The notes under the pieces: generated by a model
The model's database searches: none
The model's input: only the letters and a program-made list of their open reading frames with translations
What the model was told of the DNA's origin: nothing
Assembly: GCF_007483665.1 (NCBI RefSeq)
Contig: NZ_ML660183.1
Span: forward strand, 295,393-359,392
DNA length: 64,000 nt
Direction of reading: 5' to 3'
Origin: Catellatospora sichuanensis
GTDB taxonomy: Bacteria; Actinomycetota; Actinomycetes; Mycobacteriales; Micromonosporaceae
Part shown: positions 18,405 through 25,960 of the stretch, one piece after another
Numbering within the stretch: the stretch's first letter is position 1
How the letters are laid out: every line of letters begins with the position of its first letter
Translations under genes and position numbers: made by a program

Positions 18405-19796
18405 TCACCGCTGGTGTTTGACGATGGAGCTGTCCTTGGCCACCGCGTCGGCAGCCTTCTGCACACGCTCGGCCCACTGCTGCGGGTTGATCCGCTTGGT
18501 GGCCAGCTCGCCGGTGGCGTCGTCGAGCGCCTTGCTCAGCGGCGCGTACCAGGTCCGGAACTTGTAGCTGAACACGTTCGGACCGGCCGCCTTGACCGCC
18601 TCGGCGACCGAGCCCAGGCCGCTGCTCAGAGTCAGCCCGTCGGTCGCGCCGGTGACCACCGGCAGCGCCTTGGCGCTCTCCGCGAAGCCGCGCGCCACCT
18701 TCTGCGAGAACAGGTGCCGCAGGAACTCCAGGCCGCCGGGCACGTTCTTGGCCTTGGCGGGCACGATGAACGACTCGCTGCTGGCCGCCATGACCGCCCC
18801 GTTGGGCAGCTTGTCCGAGCCGGTCAGCGCGGGCACGGTGCCCATCACCATGTCGAACCCGGCCGGGGTGACCGCCTGCTGCTCACCCTCCAGCCACGAC
18901 CCGCACGGGATGAACGCGACCTGGCCCTTGCACCAGGCGTTCTGCGCCTCGGTGTGGGACAGGCCCTCCGACCCGGCCAGGATGTGACCGCGGGCCCCGA
19001 GCTGGTAGATCGCTTCCGCGGCCGCCAGCACCGCCGGGCTCTGCCACGCCCCGGGCTGCAGGTTGTCGATCGACTTGACCAGGTCGAAGCCACCGGCCTT
19101 GGCCGCCAGCGACATCAGCGGGTCGTTGAGGTACTCCGGGTACTTGCCCTGCCACGTCCACGGGGCGAGACCGGCCTTCTTGATCTCGTCGTTGAGCGTG
19201 AGCATCTCGTCCCACGTCTTCGGGAAGACCCACCCGTGCTTGGCGAACAGCGACTTGGAGTACCAGACGCCCCACAGCACCGACGAGTAGTTGAGCACCA
19301 GCGGCTTGCCGTCGAACGTGCCGTCCTCGATCACGCCCGGCATCAGGGTGTCGCGGAACTTCTTGCCCGGGTCGTCCAGGCTCGGTGCGTCCAGCAGCGA
19401 CGTCAGGTCGGTGAGCTTGCCGGCGGAGACGAGGGTGGCCAGGTCGAGGCGGCCCGCGCCGCTGTTGTCGACCACGTCCGGCGGGCTGTCGGCGACGAAG
19501 CGCGGCTGCAGCACCTCGCCGACGCCCTGGATGCCCTTGTGGTCGACGGCGACCTTCGGGAACTTCTGCTTCAGGCTGGTGCCGGCGTCGATCGCGTACT
19601 GGTCGCCGTACCCGCCCTTGAAGATCACTACCTCGAGGGCCGCGTCCGCCGATACGCCCAGCGGGTTCTCCGCACTGGTGTCGCCCTGCTTGACCTTGTC
19701 GTCGTCACCGCCGCCCGCGGTGGCACAGGCCGCCAGGCCCGTGCTCGCCGCGACCGCGGCCACACCGGCCAGCGCGCTACGTCTTGTAAGGTTCAT
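18405..19796 (-). CDS. ngcE: sugar-binding lipoprotein, NgcE-like
   Basis: This extracellular solute-binding protein of about 463 residues captures sugar for the two permeases downstream. The N-terminus reads NLTRRSALAGV, a twin-arginine-type start, then ASTGLAAC, a lipobox with the modified Cys near residue 23. The mature part is a family 1 binding protein whose overall pattern (IFKGGYGDQYAIDAG, GWVFPKTWDEML, SWLEGEQ, FYVPAKAKN-like SFIVPAKAKNVPGG) recalls NgcE, the N-acetylglucosamine/diacetylchitobiose binder. I chose the second of two adjacent ATGs (19796), 7 bases after AAGGG; 19799 and 19811 are alternatives. The amino-sugar kinase, SIS protein and RpiR regulator around it support the substrate call. 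Confidence 0.83.
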   Translation of the reverse strand: MNLTRRSALAGVAAVAASTGLAACATAGGGDDDKVKQGDTSAENPLGVSADAALEVVIFKGGYGDQYAIDAGTSLKQKFPKVAVDHKGIQGVGEVLQPRFVADSPPDVVDNSGAGRLDLATLVSAGKLTDLTSLLDAPSLDDPGKKFRDTLMPGVIEDGTFDGKPLVLNYSSVLWGVWYSKSLFAKHGWVFPKTWDEMLTLNDEIKKAGLAPWTWQGKYPEYLNDPLMSLAAKAGGFDLVKSIDNLQPGAWQSPAVLAAAEAIYQLGARGHILAGSEGLSHTEAQNAWCKGQVAFIPCGSWLEGEQQAVTPAGFDMVMGTVPALTGSDKLPNGAVMAASSESFIVPAKAKNVPGGLEFLRHLFSQKVARGFAESAKALPVVTGATDGLTLSSGLGSVAEAVKAAGPNVFSYKFRTWYAPLSKALDDATGELATKRINPQQWAERVQKAADAVAKDSSIVKHQR

Positions 19797-19834
19797 CATG
19801 TCGCCCTTCATGCACTTCAGGAGGGGTTGATGGG

Positions 19835-20569
19835 TTAGGCGATACGCCGGATGCGCCCGGCGTATCGCGCTTCCAACTGCTGGTTGTGCTCATAGCCGCC
19901 CGCGATGTTCGCGGACAGGTAGATGGGCGGGGTCTGCCCCGCCTCCTGCAGGCGCCGGACCACCTCGGTGACCACCATCTGGGCCAGCACGGCCGCGGTC
20001 ACCGACGACACGGCGCCGGACTGGTTCTCCAGGATCACGTCGCCGTACGGGGCGCCGTTGTCCAGCACCACGTCGGCGATCTCCGACAGCCGCTTGCCCG
20101 AGGGGTGCCGCGGCTCCGAACGTGCGGTGTGGTCGAGCGAGGTCACCGCGATCAGGCCGTGCCCGCGCTCCTTGATCAGCAGCGCCAGCTCGACCACGAC
20201 CCCGTTGATGCCGGAGTTCGAGGCCAGCACGAACACGTCCGCGGGCTGGATCGGGGCCAGCTCGTAGAGCCGGTGCGCCACCTCGGTGCGCCGCTCCAGC
20301 AGCTGGTCCTCCAGCACCTCGACCGGCTCGCCGCCCCACAGCACGATGTCGCGCAGCGCGATCCGGTTGGTCGGCACGAGCCCGCCGGCCCGGCCCGCGA
20401 TCTCCATGGCCAGGGCCTCGGAGTGGCCGCTGCCGAAGGCCTGCACCACCCCGCCCGCGTTCAGGCTCTCGGTGATCAGGTCCGCGGCCCGCTGCACGTT
20501 GCCGGCCTGCTCGGTGCCCACCTTGCCCACCAGCTCGGTGATGGCTTCCAGGTACGTCTGCGCGTTCAT
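19835..20569 (-). CDS. SIS-domain protein
   Basis: This 244-residue cytoplasmic protein is a single sugar-isomerase (SIS) domain: VQAFGSGHSEALAMEIAGRAGG near residue 42 and VFVLASNSGINGVVVELAL near residue 115 are the Ser/Gly-rich phosphosugar-binding loops. It resembles the UPF0309/YckI-type group of SIS proteins (phosphosugar isomerase or etherase-like, function unproven). It would act on or sense an amino-sugar phosphate made by the kinase of this locus. AAGGAG precedes the ATG closely. It is 38 bases upstream of ngcE and clearly in the same operon. Confidence 0.85.
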   Translation of the reverse strand: MNAQTYLEAITELVGKVGTEQAGNVQRAADLITESLNAGGVVQAFGSGHSEALAMEIAGRAGGLVPTNRIALRDIVLWGGEPVEVLEDQLLERRTEVAHRLYELAPIQPADVFVLASNSGINGVVVELALLIKERGHGLIAVTSLDHTARSEPRHPSGKRLSEIADVVLDNGAPYGDVILENQSGAVSSVTAAVLAQMVVTEVVRRLQEAGQTPPIYLSANIAGGYEHNQQLEARYAGRIRRIA

Positions 20570-20810
20570 CTCGCTCCTTCTGTTGTGCTGCCTTGCCCGG
20601 TCGCCCCACCGGGACCGGTCCGCCACGTGGCCGCCTCGACGTTCTTTCCCCGGCTGCCCCGGTCCCCGGCGGCCCGGTCCCGGGGCCTGCCCGGCCGACG
20701 GCTCGGTCCCGGGCTGCGGCCGGCCTTGCCCGGCGGGCCGGTTCCGCGCGTCACCAGGTCTGCCCGGTGGTGCGGTTCCGGCGCCGAGGTCCGCCCGCCG
20801 GGGTCGGCCT
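20570..20810 (-). other. GC-rich gap between RpiR and SIS genes
   Basis: This 241-base gap holds no convincing gene. It is unusually rich in interleaved CCGG/CCCGG/GGGCC words (20650-20760), able to form many alternative hairpins. It could attenuate read-through from the regulator gene into the importer genes. I see no clear promoter. Confidence 0.4.
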
Positions 20811-21755
20811 TCAGTCCGCGGCGCTGCGGGGGACGACCGGCCGGGACTGGTCCACGGCCTCCCTCGCCGCGCGGCGGCGGTGCGAAGTCGGCTCGTCGTG
20901 CAGCCGGTGCGCCTGCACCGCGCGGGCGGTCACCTCGAAGGCCTCGGTGGTGCGCGCATAGGTGCGCTGCGCCACCGCGACGTAGATCAGGTCAAGGGCG
21001 ACCAGCTGACCGTGCAGCGCCGACAGCGCCGCGAGCCGGAACGTGGTCTCGTGCACCGCCGTGGTCAGCACCACGTCCACGGCCTCGGCCAGCGGCGACT
21101 TGTCGAACGAGGTCACCGCGACGGTGAGCGCGCCCGCGTCGGCGGCCTCAGCCAGCACCTCGATCACCTCGCGGGTGCGGCCGCTGTGTGACAGCCCGAT
21201 CGCGACGTCACCGGGGCCGAGCAGGGCCGCGTTGGTCAGCGCCTTGTGCGCGTCCTCCCGGTGCCAGCAGGGCACCCGGATGCGCTCCAGCCGGAACGCC
21301 AGCTCACGCGCCGCAGTGCCGCTGCTGCCGATCCCGAACAGCTCCACCCGGTTGGCCCCGGCGATCGCGTCCGCGACCCGCGCCACCTGGGCGAGGTCGA
21401 GCCGGGCCGCGGTCTCCTGAATGGCGCGGGCGTCCGCGCTGGCGATCACGCCGAGCACCCGGTCCATCGGGTCGCCGGGCTCGATCTCCCGGTCGATGTC
21501 GGTCTCCCAGCGCGCCTGCGCCTCGCGCCCGCTTTCGGTGGCGATGGCGACCCGCAGCGCGGCGTATCCCTTGAAGCCCAGCACCCGGCAGAACCGGGTC
21601 ACCGTCGCGGTCGACGTGCCGGCCCGCTCGGCGAGGTCCACGATGGAGGCCTGCGCGGCGAGCACGGGGTCTTCGAGGATCTGCTCCGCCACCCGCTGCA
21701 GCGCGTCGGGCAGGTTGGGCAGCTCCATCCGCATCCGGCCGATCACACCCTGCAC
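20811..21755 (-). CDS. MurR/RpiR-family regulator
   Basis: This regulator of about 314 residues has an N-terminal helix-turn-helix (ASIVDLAERAGTSTATVTRFCRVLGFKGYAALRV, residues 35-70 in outline) and a C-terminal SIS domain (VELFGIGSSGTAARELAFRL and DVAIGLSHSGRTREVIEV) that binds phosphosugars. Family members control amino-sugar and sugar-acid genes. It heads the locus and probably controls it in response to GlcNAc-6-P or a related phosphate. The GTG at 21755, with AAGGGAA 7 bases upstream and a promoter about 35 bases away, is my start choice; adjacent ATGs at 21770 and 21773 would give an almost leaderless mRNA with six more residues. Confidence 0.87.
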   Translation of the reverse strand: MQGVIGRMRMELPNLPDALQRVAEQILEDPVLAAQASIVDLAERAGTSTATVTRFCRVLGFKGYAALRVAIATESGREAQARWETDIDREIEPGDPMDRVLGVIASADARAIQETAARLDLAQVARVADAIAGANRVELFGIGSSGTAARELAFRLERIRVPCWHREDAHKALTNAALLGPGDVAIGLSHSGRTREVIEVLAEAADAGALTVAVTSFDKSPLAEAVDVVLTTAVHETTFRLAALSALHGQLVALDLIYVAVAQRTYARTTEAFEVTARAVQAHRLHDEPTSHRRRAAREAVDQSRPVVPRSAAD

Positions 21756-21789
21756 AACAATTCCCTTCATCATGGTCCGTTGATGAAGA

Positions 21790-21818
21790 AAATTACGACC
21801 CCCAGTCCAAAGTGTCAA
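21790..21818 (-). promoter_or_regulatory. sigma-70-type promoter of the RpiR gene
   Basis: On the minus strand TTGACA (21818-21813), a 17-base spacer and TAATTT (21795-21790) make a near-consensus promoter. Transcription would start near 21783, just upstream of the RpiR start codons. Confidence 0.75.
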
Positions 21819-21830
21819 TGCCAACCAACA

Positions 21831-21890
21831 AAAATTTTGACGCGATAACCCGTTACACCACAGCAATAATTTTGATCGCCCCTCGCGATC
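21831..21890 (-). promoter_or_regulatory. AT-rich putative RpiR-binding region
   Basis: AATTTTGA occurs twice in direct orientation, at 21833-21840 and 21868-21875, 35 bases apart, directly upstream of the -35 box. A palindrome GATCGC-ccctc-GCGATC (21874-21890) overlaps the second. Such AT-rich repeats are out of place in this genome and are good candidates for operator sites of the RpiR protein. Confidence 0.5.
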
Positions 21891-21904
21891 GGACCCATGG
21901 TCCC

Positions 21905-21963
21905 CCCGCCCCACCCCAGCCCTCTCCCCGCAACTCTTGAAGAGTTGTCGCAGGTGGGGCGGG
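21905..21963 (-). terminator. two-tier terminator hairpin
   Basis: Outer perfect arms CCCGCCCCACC (21905-21915) and their complement (21953-21963) enclose an inner perfect palindrome, CAACTCTTGAAGAGTTG (21931-21947). It lies 15 bases after the stop codon of the GT-C-like gene on the minus strand. Confidence 0.75.
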
Positions 21964-21978
21964 TGGTGACTGGGCGCG

Positions 21979-23379
21979 TCAGATGCGGACGAAGCCGATC
22001 ATGGCGGAGCCGATGCCGGCCTGGAGGACGGCGGCGGAGACGAGGACGGCGGCGGGCCAGAAGCGTTCGGTGCGGGCGCACAGCCACGCAGCGCCGATCT
22101 GGAGGTACACCGCCAGGAAGATCCACAGTCGGACCGTCTCGCCGCGGTTGATCCCCCACAGGTCGAGCACGATCAGCACCGCGATCCCGGACAGGGTCAG
22201 CACCGCGGCCGGGTGCGCCGAGCGACTTCGCACCGCGTCGAAGCACGCGGCGGCGAGCATCACGCAGGACGCGATCCCGCCGGCCAGCGCCAGGTACCAC
22301 AGGTTGCGGGTGACCCACATCCCGTACGGCCGCCAGCGGGCGTTGAAGTCGTTCGCGTCGGCCAACACGTACCCGAAGTTGTCGAACAGGTCGTAGCCGA
22401 ACAGCCCCCGCATCGCCGCGTAGCAGCCGGCGAACCCGGCCACCGTGAATCCGACCAGGCGCAGCGTGTCCGGCCAGGTGAGCGTGCGCTGCCGCAGGGC
22501 GACGCCGAGCAGTGCCGCGAACACGATGCCCAGGACCAGCGGCAGCGCTTCGAAGAAGACGGTCAGGTAGAGCGCACCGCCGAGCCCGAGCGCGTACCCG
22601 GCCCGGCGGGTCTTCAGGAATCGCACGTGCAGCCACAGCGCGAGCAGGATCGGCACCGGCGAGACGGCGTTGAGCACCGGGACGAAGTACAGCGCGCCGG
22701 GCAGGAACAGGCACAGGACCAGGGTGTACAGCGCGATCCGGCGGTCGCCGGTGAGGTCGCGCACGATGAGCCACAGCAGCACGGCGGACAGGTTGGCCAC
22801 GGCCAGCACGACGACGCCCATCGCGGCCGGGGCGAGCCCGAGCGCGTCGAGCAGGAAGTACAGCATGGTCTTGCCGGGCATGTTGGTACGCGCGTGCGGC
22901 GGCAGATGCTCGACCAGGCCCATGTAGTTCCCGAGGAACTCGCCGATCCCCCAGCGCTGCGACGGGGAGTAGAACGAGTTGGCGCGGTCGCTGGCCACGA
23001 TGTCACCCAGCGACGGCAGCGCCTTCACCCGCAGCAGCAGCTGGAGCGGGATCACCGCGAGGAACCACCCCGCGACCGCTGCCCCGTCGAAGCGCTCGGG
23101 CAGCCGCCTCGACAGCCACAGCAGGCCGAGCACGGCGGGCGCGACCACCAGCGCGGGCCATACGACGTGCCACTCACCCGCGGCACGGTCGTACGGATAC
23201 GTCCACCCGGCCAGGCGCGAGCCCGTCGGCAGCCGCCGCAGCACCATCGCGACCAAGGCAAACACGGTCAGGCCCGCTCCCGCGAGCGCCGCCCAGGCCA
23301 CCAGGCGCGGCACGCCCGGACGCGACGCGACCGGGGAGACGATGCCGGCTGCCTGCTCCTCGACCAGAATCCTGTCCAC
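21979..23379 (-). CDS. polytopic membrane protein, GT-C glycosyltransferase-like
   Basis: This 466-residue protein has roughly ten to twelve hydrophobic helices. Between the second and third helices is an extracellular loop with LLRVKALPSLGDIVASDRA and then HLPPHARTNMPGKTMLYFLL. The H-x-P-P/M-P-G-K pattern after a loop with Asp recalls the GT39/ArnT-like polyprenyl-linked sugar transferases, in which such a loop binds the lipid donor. I could not match a specific enzyme, so the call is structural. The GTG at 23379 has GAGGAG about 9 bases upstream. It has its own terminator and no obvious partner genes. Confidence 0.65.
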   Translation of the reverse strand: MDRILVEEQAAGIVSPVASRPGVPRLVAWAALAGAGLTVFALVAMVLRRLPTGSRLAGWTYPYDRAAGEWHVVWPALVVAPAVLGLLWLSRRLPERFDGAAVAGWFLAVIPLQLLLRVKALPSLGDIVASDRANSFYSPSQRWGIGEFLGNYMGLVEHLPPHARTNMPGKTMLYFLLDALGLAPAAMGVVVLAVANLSAVLLWLIVRDLTGDRRIALYTLVLCLFLPGALYFVPVLNAVSPVPILLALWLHVRFLKTRRAGYALGLGGALYLTVFFEALPLVLGIVFAALLGVALRQRTLTWPDTLRLVGFTVAGFAGCYAAMRGLFGYDLFDNFGYVLADANDFNARWRPYGMWVTRNLWYLALAGGIASCVMLAAACFDAVRSRSAHPAAVLTLSGIAVLIVLDLWGINRGETVRLWIFLAVYLQIGAAWLCARTERFWPAAVLVSAAVLQAGIGSAMIGFVRI

Positions 23380-23437
23380 GTATCGCCTCTCCTCGCCCGT
23401 GCGTGACGTCCGCAAGGGCTAACGAGCCAGCACGCGA

Positions 23438-23467
23438 ACAGGGCCCCGACCGAGGTCGGGGCCCTGT
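23438..23467 (-). terminator. strong terminator hairpin
   Basis: Perfect 13-base arms starting ACAGGGCCCCGAC enclose a CGAG loop, just after the second of the two tiny minus-strand genes. Confidence 0.75.
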
Positions 23468-23488
23468 GTCAGCTGGTATGCAGGCTGG

Positions 23489-23710
23489 TCAGGCAGCAGT
23501 GGCGCGAGCGGGAGCGGCGGCGCTCCTCGTCCGTCGCGTCCGCCCGACAGCGCTGTCGGGGCGGTCGCCGTACTCCCGGGCGACCTTCGCGGTGCGGTCC
23601 TGCGCCTTGATCGTTCCCACGTCCGGGTCGGCGTTCCGTGCCGGCGTCGGGTCTGCGGAGGCCCGCAGGGCGGAGGCGGACAGCACCTCGTAGCGGATGG
23701 CCGGGGTCAC
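23489..23710 (-). CDS. small basic hypothetical protein
   Basis: This 73-residue frame starts at a GTG that overlaps the stop codon of the upstream small gene (GTGA), so translation would be coupled. It begins VTPAIRYEVLSASALRA, a short amphipathic segment, and ends in an Arg/Ala-rich tail (RTRRTRSAAAPARATAA). No family is recognised. The terminator right behind it and the coupled start support a real gene. Confidence 0.5.
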   Translation of the reverse strand: MTPAIRYEVLSASALRASADPTPARNADPDVGTIKAQDRTAKVAREYGDRPDSAVGRTRRTRSAAAPARATAA

Positions 23711-23910
23711 GCCGGCACCACCTGGCTCTCGCTCACGATCGAGAGGATGTCCTCGACCGAGACGTTTGCCCTGTTCGCGACATGTTCGATCGGAACATTG
23801 CACGCGATGGCCTCACGGATCGCGGAACGCCACACCTTGTCGGCGTCGTCGGCGCGACCGGCAGATGCCTCGTCCACCAGGCACAACGCCAGATCAGAGT
23901 TGACGTACAC
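23707..23910 (-). CDS. small helix-turn-helix-like protein
   Basis: This 67-residue protein starts at a GTG with AAGGAGAG 7 to 8 bases upstream. The second half, WRSAIREAIACNVPIEHVANRANVSVEDI, looks like a helix-turn-helix unit (alternating small and hydrophobic residues, V-P-I-E-H-V-A-N-R-A-N-V-S as helix-turn-helix). The first half, VYVNSDLALCLVDEA, is a predicted strand and helix. It overlaps the next small gene. The pair resembles the tiny regulator/partner pairs common in actinomycetes, but I do not recognise the family. Confidence 0.6.
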   Translation of the reverse strand: MYVNSDLALCLVDEASAGRADDADKVWRSAIREAIACNVPIEHVANRANVSVEDILSIVSESQVVPA

Positions 23911-24209
23911 AGTCGATCTCTCCTTCCGTGGCGGCATCTGGGCCGCCGTGCGAGGCTCCCGGCGCACCGGGCGTCCTCACCTGAACAAGACTCCGCCAAA
24001 CGTAGGTGCGAAACATCCGCCACCACGCGGAAAGCCCGAACCGGCAAAAAAGGATTAAAATCCTGATAACACGCATCCGCCCCACCGGGCGGCCGTATCC
24101 AGGCTCGCGATTCGCACATGTGCCCGGCGAGTCGGACGATCTTCGTGGCGGGGCGGAAAGGGTGCAGCGCGGGGCGGGGGCGTCGGGGGTGGCGGATACG
24201 CTCCGGCGC
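23911..24209. other. 299-base divergent intergenic region
   Basis: No gene is visible. Bases 24040-24075 are AT-rich (AAAAAAGGATTAAAATCC) for this genome and contain a small palindrome, GGATT-AAAATCC-like, in a suitable place for the promoter of the two tiny minus-strand genes. A short basic frame on the plus strand is not convincing. Confidence 0.4.
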
Positions 24210-24992
24210 ATGGACGATGATCAGGAACTCGCCCTGGCCCGGGCGCGGGGTGACCGCTGGCTGCCCGAGACCAGGCCCCAGACCGTCGAGCAGGCAGGCC
24301 GGTTCGTCGACGACGTCGGCTTCGCGCTGCTGTTCCCCGCCGCGAACGCGCTGGCGCCCTCGCTCTACGAGACCGTCGCCGACGAGGACGCCGTCGCCTG
24401 GGCCGACGGCATGGGCGAGGCCGAGTCCACCGTCTGGACCTGGAAGGACGCGCTGCCCGAGGCCGGACTCGCCTGGTACGGCAAGTTCCTGTTCCGCCGC
24501 GCGAGCGTGCTCTCTCCCGCCCTGCTGCGCGCGCTGTACACCGGCGACGGCGAGCTCGACGACCACGAGGACCTCGACCTGCCCCGCGAGGCGCACGAGA
24601 TCGCGCGGGCGCTGCTGACCGGGCCGCTGACCTCGCGCGCCCTGCGGGAGCTGATCGGCGACCGGGCCGCGTACGACCGCGCCATGACCGAACTGCAGCG
24701 CCGCCTGCTGGTAACGTCCGCTGGCGTGCGCGAGCAGCGCGCCGGCTGGCCGGCCTCCATCGTGGACCTGACCTGCCGACGATTCGACGTCGGCGGCGGT
24801 CACGACGCCGCCGAGGCCGCGCGCTGCTACCTGGAGACCGCCGTCGAGGCGACCCCGGCACAGCTCGCACGGGCGTACGGCTGGACCGCCGCCGTCGCCC
24901 GGTCCCACCTGGACACCCTCGTCGACGCCGGACGGGCGCGGCGGCGGGCGAACTCATACCGCAGCCAAGGAGCACCCGATGTGCCACAGTGA
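24210..24992 (+). CDS. AlkZ-related winged-helix protein
   Basis: This 260-residue protein has no signal or membrane helices. It contains RWLPETRPQTVEQAGRFVDDVGFALLFP at the N-terminus, a central WTWKDALPEAGLAWYGKFLFRRAS and a later GDRAAYDRAMTELQRRLLVTSAGV, segments I associate with the actinobacterial group annotated as AlkZ-related. AlkZ/YcaQ proteins are winged-helix DNA glycosylases that unhook interstrand crosslinks, but I cannot see the catalytic Q-x-D/Q-x-Q motif, so glycosylase activity is doubtful. The ATG has no clear ribosome binding site. Its last 14 bases overlap the dienelactone hydrolase gene. Confidence 0.65.
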   Translation: MDDDQELALARARGDRWLPETRPQTVEQAGRFVDDVGFALLFPAANALAPSLYETVADEDAVAWADGMGEAESTVWTWKDALPEAGLAWYGKFLFRRASVLSPALLRALYTGDGELDDHEDLDLPREAHEIARALLTGPLTSRALRELIGDRAAYDRAMTELQRRLLVTSAGVREQRAGWPASIVDLTCRRFDVGGGHDAAEAARCYLETAVEATPAQLARAYGWTAAVARSHLDTLVDAGRARRRANSYRSQGAPDVPQ

Positions 24993-25716
24993 CGACAGCC
25001 AGGCCCCCAAGGCCCCGAACGCGGGCGCGATCGCCGGGCACGGCCCGCTCGAACTGCACGCCGAGGACGGCAACGCCCTCGCCGGGTACCGGGCGATCCC
25101 GCAGACCCCGAACGGCATGAAGATCGTCGTGCTGCCGGACGTGCGCGGCCTGCACCCGTTCTACGTCGGCCTGACCCAGCGCCTGGCCGAAGCCGGGTAC
25201 GAGGCGATCGCCATCGACTACTTCGGCCGCACCGCAGGGGTGTCCCAGCGCGACGAGAGCTTCCCGTACATGGAGCACCTCCCGCAGGTCACACCCGCGC
25301 ACGTGCAGGCCGACACGGCTGCCGCGATGGCGGTGCTGTGCGAGTCCGAGCCGGACGCGTCGGTGTACACCATCGGGTTCTGCTTCGGCGGCGGCCACTC
25401 GTGGCGGCTGGCGGCCTCGGACCTGGACCTGGCCGGGGTGATCGGCTTCTACGGCAATCCCCAGCGGGTCGCCGACGTCGTCGACGAGGTCGACAAGCCG
25501 ATGCTGATGCTGGTGGCGGGCGCGGACTCGACGCCGGTCAGCGAGTTCGAGAAGCTGGCCGCCCAACTGGAGGAGGCCGGCGTCGGCCCCGAGATGCACG
25601 TGTACGAGGGCGCCCCGCACTCGTTCTTCGACCGCTCCTTCGCCCAGTGGTCCGACGCCTGCACCGACGCCTGGAACCGGATCATCTCCTTCACCGCACG
25701 GCACCGCCTCGGCTGA
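24979..25716 (+). CDS. dienelactone hydrolase family protein
   Basis: This 245-residue alpha/beta hydrolase belongs to the dienelactone hydrolase family, in which Cys replaces the nucleophilic Ser. GFCFGGGH near residue 133 is the nucleophile elbow with Cys, AGADS near residue 180 holds the catalytic Asp and APHSFFD near residue 213 the His. The IAIDYFGRTAG and DVRGLHPFY segments are also typical. Classical members open dienelactones in chloroaromatic breakdown, but most actinobacterial ones are of unknown substrate. AAGGAG lies 7 bases before the ATG, inside the end of the preceding gene, so the pair is co-transcribed. Confidence 0.9.
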   Translation: MCHSDDSQAPKAPNAGAIAGHGPLELHAEDGNALAGYRAIPQTPNGMKIVVLPDVRGLHPFYVGLTQRLAEAGYEAIAIDYFGRTAGVSQRDESFPYMEHLPQVTPAHVQADTAAAMAVLCESEPDASVYTIGFCFGGGHSWRLAASDLDLAGVIGFYGNPQRVADVVDEVDKPMLMLVAGADSTPVSEFEKLAAQLEEAGVGPEMHVYEGAPHSFFDRSFAQWSDACTDAWNRIISFTARHRLG

Positions 25717-25728
25717 CCCGGTTCATCG

Positions 25729-25766
25729 ATACCGGCCCTGTGAGAGCGCTCTCACAGGGCCGGTAT
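25729..25766. terminator. 38-base perfect palindrome, terminator and possible operator
   Basis: The 38 bases are their own reverse complement with no loop; the centre is TGAGAGCGCTCTCA and the flanks are CAGGGCCGGTAT and its complement. It lies 13 bases after the hydrolase stop codon, as a terminator would. The core GAGAGCGCTCTC equals the LacI-family operator 113 bases further on, so it may also be a second binding site for the GH81 gene's regulator. Confidence 0.75.
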
Positions 25767-25841
25767 TACGTTATGGCGTCCCGCCGCCGTCACGCTGTGT
25801 CCACGTCCCGGGATTAACTCAGATGCCATGGCACCGAAACA

Positions 25842-25871
25842 TTGACGTATTGAGGGGTTGCCCGATAGTTT
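25842..25871 (+). promoter_or_regulatory. promoter of the GH81 gene
   Basis: TTGACG (25842-25847), an 18-base spacer and TAGTTT (25866-25871) form a good promoter. Transcription would start near 25878, giving a leader of about 83 bases. Confidence 0.7.
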
Positions 25872-25878
25872 GCGCTCA

Positions 25879-25890
25879 GAGAGCGCTCTC
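25879..25890 (+). promoter_or_regulatory. LacI-family operator of the GH81 gene
   Basis: The perfect palindrome GAGAGCGCTCTC covers the predicted transcription start, directly behind the -10 box. It has the A-G-C-G-C-T centre typical of CebR-like LacI-family repressors of polysaccharide genes. No LacI-family gene lies in the window. Confidence 0.75.
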
Positions 25891-25960
25891 ACAGCGTTCA
25901 CGGCACACCGCTCCTCCGTTCTCCCCCGCCATGCCAGCCCCAGCCCCGGAGGCCAAGCAC

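Noticed and set aside
20650..20760. GC-rich word repeats as a possible small RNA
   Set aside because: No promoter or conserved structure can be shown; described only as a gap.
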